Of a stretch of 64,000 bases of DNA, positions 63,431 to 64,000 are shown piece after piece. The stretch is taken from positions 1 through 64,000 of IMG/VR virus record IMGVR_UViG_3300027917_001949. One strand, 5' to 3'. The stretch's first letter is position 1. Every line of letters starts with the position of its first letter. The position numbers were made by a program, and so were the translations under genes. Source of the DNA: a virus. Under the pieces are notes generated by a model, which saw only the letters and a list, made by a program, of their open reading frames with translations, was not told where the DNA came from and did no database searches.

Positions 63431-63673
63431 ATGCCGAACACTCGCTACTTGAAACTAATTTGTGTATCCTGTCACAAGCGTAAGAAGGATTGTACATGTC
63501 ACTCTCATTACGCAAAGTATCATGGTGCAAAATATGGGTATACGTGGTGTGTTGATGTTGGTGTTGGCGCATATTGTGATGAATGCGTAAATAGGTTTTA
63601 TTGTTTTACTCATCGAGGATGGTTTGGGACAGATTTACCAGACTATAAATCGTATTACGGAGTATTGAATTAG
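63431..63673 (+). CDS. Cys-motif protein before tRNA
   Basis: 80 aa; ATG follows the previous stop directly. A first cysteine group (LICVSCHKRKKDCTCHSHY) is followed by AYCDECVNRFYCFTHRGWFG, a canonical copy of the recurrent motif. The G of its TAG stop is nucleotide 1 of the next tRNA, so the gene is wedged between coupled neighbours. Confidence 0.7.
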   Translation: MPNTRYLKLICVSCHKRKKDCTCHSHYAKYHGAKYGYTWCVDVGVGAYCDECVNRFYCFTHRGWFGTDLPDYKSYYGVLN

Positions 63674-63768
63674 GGAGCGTAGCACAATTTGGCAGTGCAG
63701 CAGTCTTATAAGCTGTTTAGGGTCTGATACACCCGAGGTTACAGGTTCGAGTCCTGTCGCTCCTACCA
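63673..63768 (+). tRNA. tRNA, likely Ile (anticodon TAT), with long variable arm
   Basis: Acceptor GGGAGCG/CGCTCCT, discriminator A, CCA encoded. D arm GCAC...GTGC, anticodon stem GCAGT/GCTGT with loop CTTATAA (TAT). The variable region is 24 nt with a hairpin GGGT/ACCC, which is class II size, not normal for Ile. T arm ACAGG-TTCGAGT-CCTGT. It may be a tRNA-Ile that gained a hairpin. Confidence 0.65.
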
Positions 63769-63772
63769 ACAA

Positions 63773-63825
63773 ACTCGTCACGCTTTTAATAATGTGGTCA
63801 TTACTTTAAGCGCAACCTGACGAGT
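63773..63825 (+). ncRNA. Nested hairpin between tRNAs
   Basis: ACTCGTCA (63773-63780) pairs with TGACGAGT (63818-63825), CGCTT (63781-63785) with AAGCG, and TAATG with CATTA in the apex. All three helices stack in one arm of about 50 nt. It fills the tRNA spacer. It could be a terminator (followed by GTTTAT), a small RNA or a processing signal. Confidence 0.6.
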
Positions 63826-63831
63826 GTTTAT

Positions 63832-63909
63832 CCCCCTGTAGCTCAATTGGATTTAGAGCACGACGCTACGAACGTCGGTTAGTTGCGGGTTCGAGTCCTG
63901 TCAGGGGGT
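63832..63909 (+). tRNA. tRNA-Arg (anticodon ACG)
   Basis: Acceptor CCCCCTG/CAGGGGG, discriminator T. Anticodon stem CGACG/CGTCG with loop CTACGAA. T arm GCGGG-TTCGAGT-CCTGT with G-U pairs. The next ATG starts three bases later; AGGGGG of the acceptor could double as its SD. Confidence 0.9.
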
Positions 63910-63911
63910 CG

Positions 63912-64000
63912 ATGATTAAGAATTGGTGTAGAGGATACAGAGAGTATTCGAAAGAGATACCAATGTGTAAGTTCTACGGAACAACTGAACATCCAGATTT
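63912..64000 (+). CDS. Start of a Cys-containing protein, cut by window edge
   Basis: At least 29 codons are open to the right edge from ATG 63912, beginning MIKNWCRGYREYSKEIPMCK. Two cysteines are visible. It starts immediately after tRNA-Arg, like other small genes in this cluster. The 3' end is outside the window. Confidence 0.55.
   Translation, partial: MIKNWCRGYREYSKEIPMCKFYGTTEHPD

Overview
The window looks like 64 kb of a tailed bacteriophage genome (Caudoviricetes). Every supported gene lies on the + strand, with short or overlapping gene junctions. A long tape measure protein, a tail tube protein and no recognisable sheath gene point to a siphovirus. The host is bacterial: there are near-perfect sigma70 promoters (TTGACA/TTGACT, 17 bp, TATAAT), Shine-Dalgarno sequences before most genes, and a phage copy of ribosomal protein bS21. 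The host cannot be named from the sequence. Terminase, portal, a clear endolysin and any lysogeny genes are not in this window; terminase and portal probably lie to the left.

Layout. 1-2.8 kb: the 3' part of an APS kinase, a sulfotransferase, a small head-region protein and a GT4 glycosyltransferase. 2.9-6.7 kb: capsid maturation/scaffold-like genes, a decoration-like protein and the major capsid protein, with GC-rich RNA hairpins on both sides of the capsid genes. 6.8-15.8 kb: large beta-rich virion proteins, two CxxCxxCC proteins and a repeat protein. 15.8-22.2 kb: head-tail connector and tail completion genes mixed with a metallophosphoesterase and a second GT4 glycosyltransferase, ending with a tail tube protein that carries an internally duplicated segment. 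22.2-38 kb: a structured leader, tail assembly chaperones joined by a -1 frameshift at A AAA AAC, tape measure, distal tail protein, baseplate hub, and a long run of fibre and adhesin-like proteins. Asp-box beta-propeller blades are spread over three consecutive genes there.

38-55 kb is the replication and nucleotide module, served by promoters at 38.0-39.0 kb: gp32-like SSB, primase, DnaB-type helicase, resolvase-like nuclease, thymidylate-synthase-like enzyme, trypsin-like protease, metallophosphoesterases, RNase H, dATP/dGTP diphosphohydrolase, family A DNA polymerase, dCMP deaminase, RecA/UvsX, Cas4/RecB-like nuclease and an HD phosphohydrolase.

55-64 kb holds small genes, tRNAs and tRNA-like elements under more copies of the same promoter. 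Here mRNA starts abut tRNA 3' ends, several tRNA-like elements have expanded or missing anticodon domains, and many small proteins share a C-x2-C-x5-C-[FYA]-T motif. This block also encodes bS21, a DruA-like (DUF4338) protein, a COG4741-type nuclease and an NlpC/P60-like hydrolase. The layout suggests tRNA-like RNA acting as processing punctuation for small-protein mRNAs; that reading is an inference. All calls were made by eye, without database searches.
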